DNA of 64,000 nt from NCBI GenBank assembly GCA_905147135.1, contig LR990051.1, positions 17,017,115 to 17,081,114 of the forward strand, read 5' to 3'. The DNA comes from Blastobasis lacticolella (taxonomy: Eukaryota; Arthropoda; Insecta; Lepidoptera; Blastobasidae). Position 1 is the stretch's first letter, and every line of letters begins with the position of its first letter. This document shows, in pieces, positions 63,349-64,000 of this stretch. The position numbers and the translations under genes are program-made. The notes below the pieces were generated by a model that saw only the letters and a program-made list of their open reading frames with translations, made no database searches and had not been told where the DNA came from.

Positions 63349-64000
63349 TATTTCGAAGAGCTAGTAGTACACCATACATTTTTGTCATTGATATATTCAT
63401 CAATTTTATAATAGGCTTTTTTCATTAAAGTTAAAGGTGAAAACTCACCTTATCTTTAAATTGTAATTCAGGCAAATTAATAATACATTCAGGAATATGA
63501 TTATAAAATCTTATACAGTTACCCATGAAAGATGAATTTACTTTACTTAGTCTGAACAACGGTGTTACCAGTTTATTTTTGTTTCTTAAATTGACATTAT
63601 GAATATCTGTATTTTTAGCAAATTGGGTAATATGCTTTCTAACATACATAATATTATCAAATATATATTGACTTGAGAAAGTCAATACATCAATTTCTTT
63701 AAACAATTCTTTGAGCGAATTACGTCGACGTAATCCATATATTGCTCTTACAGCTCGCTTTTGTAGTTTGAAAATGATGTCACTATCAGCACACTTGCCC
63801 CATAGTATGATGCCGTATGACATAATACTATGAAAATAACTATAATAAACTAATCTAGCTGTATTCACATCCGTTAGCCTCCTTATTCGCCACACGGCAA
63901 ATGCAGCCGAACTTAACCTACTAGCCAATGATTCAATATGTGGGCCCCATTGAATTTTTGAATCTATATTAACGCCTAAGAAAGTAGTTTTCTCTACCAA
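63349..64000 (-). pseudogene. Jockey/CR1-like LINE polymerase C-terminus, cut by window edge
   Basis: On the minus strand the frame enters from beyond 64000 and runs FLGVNIDSKIQWGPHIESL, LVYYSYFHSIMSYGIILWG, FKLQKRAVRAIYGL, QYIFDNIMYV, LRNKNKLVTP and FMGNCIRFYNHIPE, then stops at 63431. A one-base shift near 63431 opens LMKKAYYKIDEYINDKNVW, the family's usual end, stopping at 63349-63351. So the copy is nearly intact at this end apart from one frameshift. The catalytic domain would lie past 64000. It differs from the LINE at 9346. Confidence 0.88.

Overview
The window looks like gene-poor nuclear DNA from an insect, most likely a moth or butterfly. The evidence is indirect: an AT-rich background, RTE and Jockey/CR1-like non-LTR retrotransposons, a Helitron that starts TCTATACTAATATTATAA and ends CTAG, a mariner and a piggyBac-like element, and many short tRNA-headed SINEs of kinds I associate with Lepidoptera. 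I recognise no host protein-coding exon and no functional tRNA, rRNA, CRISPR array or bacterial-type operon. The sequence reads as layered transposon insertions in relic or featureless DNA.

Layout. 1-2.4 kb: relic LINE pieces and a complete SINE-B. 2.46-3.11 kb: an internally deleted mariner. 3.16-4.32 kb: a terminal-inverted-repeat element with a mirror-image internal array. 4.87-6.76 kb: a tandem repeat broken by a 1.73-kb foldback element that carries a SINE-A and an 87-bp minisatellite. 9.35-11.86 kb: a long Jockey/CR1-like LINE with one visible frameshift. 12-31 kb: scattered SINEs, duplications and small inverted repeats. 31-45 kb: sparse, with SINEs, several perfect hairpins, a 75-bp Helitron-like relic and a 54-bp minisatellite. 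45.34-49.93 kb: a three-level nest in which a piggyBac-like element contains an RTE LINE that contains a Helitron. 50-53.4 kb: LINE tails and a complete SINE-B. 53.4-54.7 kb: a 5'-truncated RTE LINE with an open reading frame to its C-terminus. 55-62 kb: sparse with SINEs. 62.4-64 kb: unclassified repeat copies and a LINE that runs off the window edge.

How the parts relate. The RTE LINEs have TGATGA-type 3' tails, and SINE-B ends almost the same way. SINE-A shares a GC-rich 3' end with a LINE-like tail at 15.1 kb. This suggests, as inference, that the SINEs borrowed LINE machinery. Two separate TIR elements have perfect 8-bp target duplications, and each has a related unoccupied site elsewhere in the window, so their boundaries are unusually secure. 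Repeat families are named SINE-A, B, D and C, E, F, H, I for this report only. Positions of diverged repeats are good to about 5-20 bases.
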